A DNA stretch of 64,000 nucleotides from Bacteroidales bacterium (GTDB lineage: Bacteria; Bacteroidota; Bacteroidia; Bacteroidales; Paludibacteraceae), in NCBI GenBank assembly GCA_015061115.1, contig SUXE01000002.1, positions 166,792 through 230,791 of the forward strand. Direction: 5' to 3'. The notes under the pieces were generated by a model, which did no database searches, was not told the origin of the DNA, and saw nothing but the letters and a program-made list of their open reading frames with translations. The position numbers and the translations under genes are program-made. This document shows, piece after piece, positions 62,986 to 64,000 of the stretch. How positions within the stretch are numbered: position 1 is the first letter of the stretch; every line of letters begins with the position of its first letter.

Positions 62986-63018
62986 AAATAGGGCTTATCA
63001 TTTTGATAAACCCTATTT
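62986..63018 (-). terminator. Terminator of the ATP-binding regulator gene
   Basis: The stem AAATAGGGCTTATCA/TGATAAACCCTATTT has one mismatch. On the minus strand it is followed by TATTTTTTTA. Confidence 0.85.
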
Positions 63019-63041
63019 ATAAAAAATTTTAGAATTCCTAA

Positions 63042-64000
63042 TCAGTAACGGACATCCTTAACATACATATAAGTACGGTCACGAGTTGAGCCTTGAGCAC
63101 AAACATATCCCTTGGATATCAATTTCTGCAAGTAACATTTCGTTTGTGAAATTCCAAGGCCCATTTCAGATGCAATCACAGAAACTTGTGACGCTCCCAA
63201 TTTCACCAAAACATTCATCAGATTGCGCTCTTTTAGTGGCAATTCTGGAAAGTCTGTTTGCCTATTTTGAGAGACACTTGTCCGATAATGATAAACATGT
63301 TCTTCCTTCACCATTGAAGGGTCATCACCATCATTTGTAAAAGAATACGGTTTTATACCGTCGGATTTGGCAGTCAATCCGTCACTTTTCACGCTCAATC
63401 CGTCACATCCATATAGTTTGATCATAGCATCTATATCAGGTTGTTGACCATGAGTGTCGAGAGTCAAGATTGTACGGTCGACTCCTCCCATCTCCTCCAA
63501 AATAGGCGAACATTTATACACATGACGCCATACATGAAAAATTCCGTTCAATCCACTTCCTGCACGTTCACCATACTCAATCATCGACAACATTTTCAGC
63601 ATCACTCCATTACGAGGATCTGACACTCCCCCTCCTATTGCTTCCGAGCAAGACAAACGAAGGCCACCTGGGTTTGCAAAAACAAATTTATCCTGCATTT
63701 TTTGGATTACCAATCCACGTCTGCCATAGAAATCTGCATGTACGCAAGTATTGGTAATCGCCTCACGTAAAAGTTTGTGTAATGGAGTATCATCCACTCG
63801 TTGCATTCCCTTCATCACAAACGGCACTTTCAGCGAATCACAAAGACGAGGCACCACTCTATATATAAAATCAAAGACGTTGCCACTCCAATCACCAGAA
63901 GAAGAGACGATACGGTCTGTCCAACGTGTGGTCGCCATTTGCCTGTTCTCTTGATAGTCAAGAAAATATTGAGGAAACTCACGCAGTATCTCATACTCAT
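63042..64000 (-). CDS. AlbA_2/HATPase_c_4-type ATP-binding regulator, partial (5' end outside window)
   Basis: The frame stays open to the right edge: before the first methionine at 63938 it reads EYEILREFPQYFLDYQENRQ, which fits the family, so the start lies beyond base 64000. About 319 residues are visible. LHKLLREAITNTCVHADFYGRRGLVI and FANPGGL form the N and G motifs of the divergent HATPase_c_4 domain, and GVSDPRN, GERAGSGLNGI follow. The C-terminal part (ERNLMNVLVKLGASQVSVIASEMGLGISQTKCYLQKLISKGYV) is a winged helix. These proteins are putative transcriptional regulators. A repeated segment LSVKSDGLTAKSDGIK lies between the domains. Confidence 0.85.
   Translation of the reverse strand, partial: EYEILREFPQYFLDYQENRQMATTRWTDRIVSSSGDWSGNVFDFIYRVVPRLCDSLKVPFVMKGMQRVDDTPLHKLLREAITNTCVHADFYGRRGLVIQKMQDKFVFANPGGLRLSCSEAIGGGVSDPRNGVMLKMLSMIEYGERAGSGLNGIFHVWRHVYKCSPILEEMGGVDRTILTLDTHGQQPDIDAMIKLYGCDGLSVKSDGLTAKSDGIKPYSFTNDGDDPSMVKEEHVYHYRTSVSQNRQTDFPELPLKERNLMNVLVKLGASQVSVIASEMGLGISQTKCYLQKLISKGYVCAQGSTRDRTYMYVKDVRY

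Overview
This window looks like a piece of a Bacteroidota chromosome, most likely a Prevotella-like or rumen-type Bacteroidales. The evidence is AT-rich DNA, many promoters with the Bacteroidales -7 box TAnnTTTG (several with TTG about 19-20 bases upstream), weak Shine-Dalgarno sites, type IX secretion (T9SS) C-terminal domains, a TonB receptor paired with a surface lipoprotein, DUF4296/lspA linkage, BspA-like repeats and a set of plant-cell-wall glycosidases. I saw no rRNA, tRNA, CRISPR array, insertion sequence or prophage.

Layout. 1-8.3 kb: a 7-bp-phased tandem repeat, folP, a fold-III arginine-type decarboxylase, a three-gene operon (methyltransferase, TonB receptor, propeller lipoprotein) and enolase. 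8.7-14.2 kb: an OmpR-type regulator and its histidine kinase, a PiT phosphate transporter with a fused helical tail, and superoxide dismutase. 14.4-28.6 kb: one giant 4698-residue T9SS cargo protein built of six beta-helix units, two of them a recent 1449-bp tandem copy. 28.8-31.5 kb: lspA with a DUF4296 lipoprotein, and a PH-domain/DUF2974 pair. 31.6-38.1 kb: a xylan-degradation cluster (GH30 xylanase, CE1-CBM6-GH43-CBM6 enzyme, esterase). 38.5-42.4 kb: acyltransferase, hydroxyacid dehydrogenase, GNAT, carbonic anhydrase and a HXXEE membrane protein.

42.8-43.35 kb holds the most unusual element. It is a single promoter-to-terminator unit encoding three tandem microproteins of 23, 26 and 38 residues that are hydrophobic and related to each other, each preceded by nearly the same 28-base leader. 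43.5-52.5 kb: a zinc-less DksA-like protein, then a complete N-degron operon (secreted protein, clpS, clpA, aat) that runs on into a GH9 endoglucanase and two membrane proteins and ends in a large structured RNA element. 52.6-58.6 kb: two BspA-like secreted proteins and a lipoprotein gene split by a one-base frameshift. 58.6-64 kb: a DjlA-like J-domain protein, a formylglycine-generating-enzyme-like secreted protein paired with a WG-repeat protein behind a structured leader, and a truncated AlbA-type ATP-binding regulator at the edge.

Together the genes describe a gut or rumen polysaccharide degrader: secreted xylanases and cellulase, a T9SS-exported surface giant, iron or cofactor uptake through TonB, and ordinary housekeeping genes (folate, glycolysis, lipoprotein maturation, proteolysis) between them. 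Starts were moved inward from the longest open frame where a signal peptide, family N-terminus or promoter position required it.
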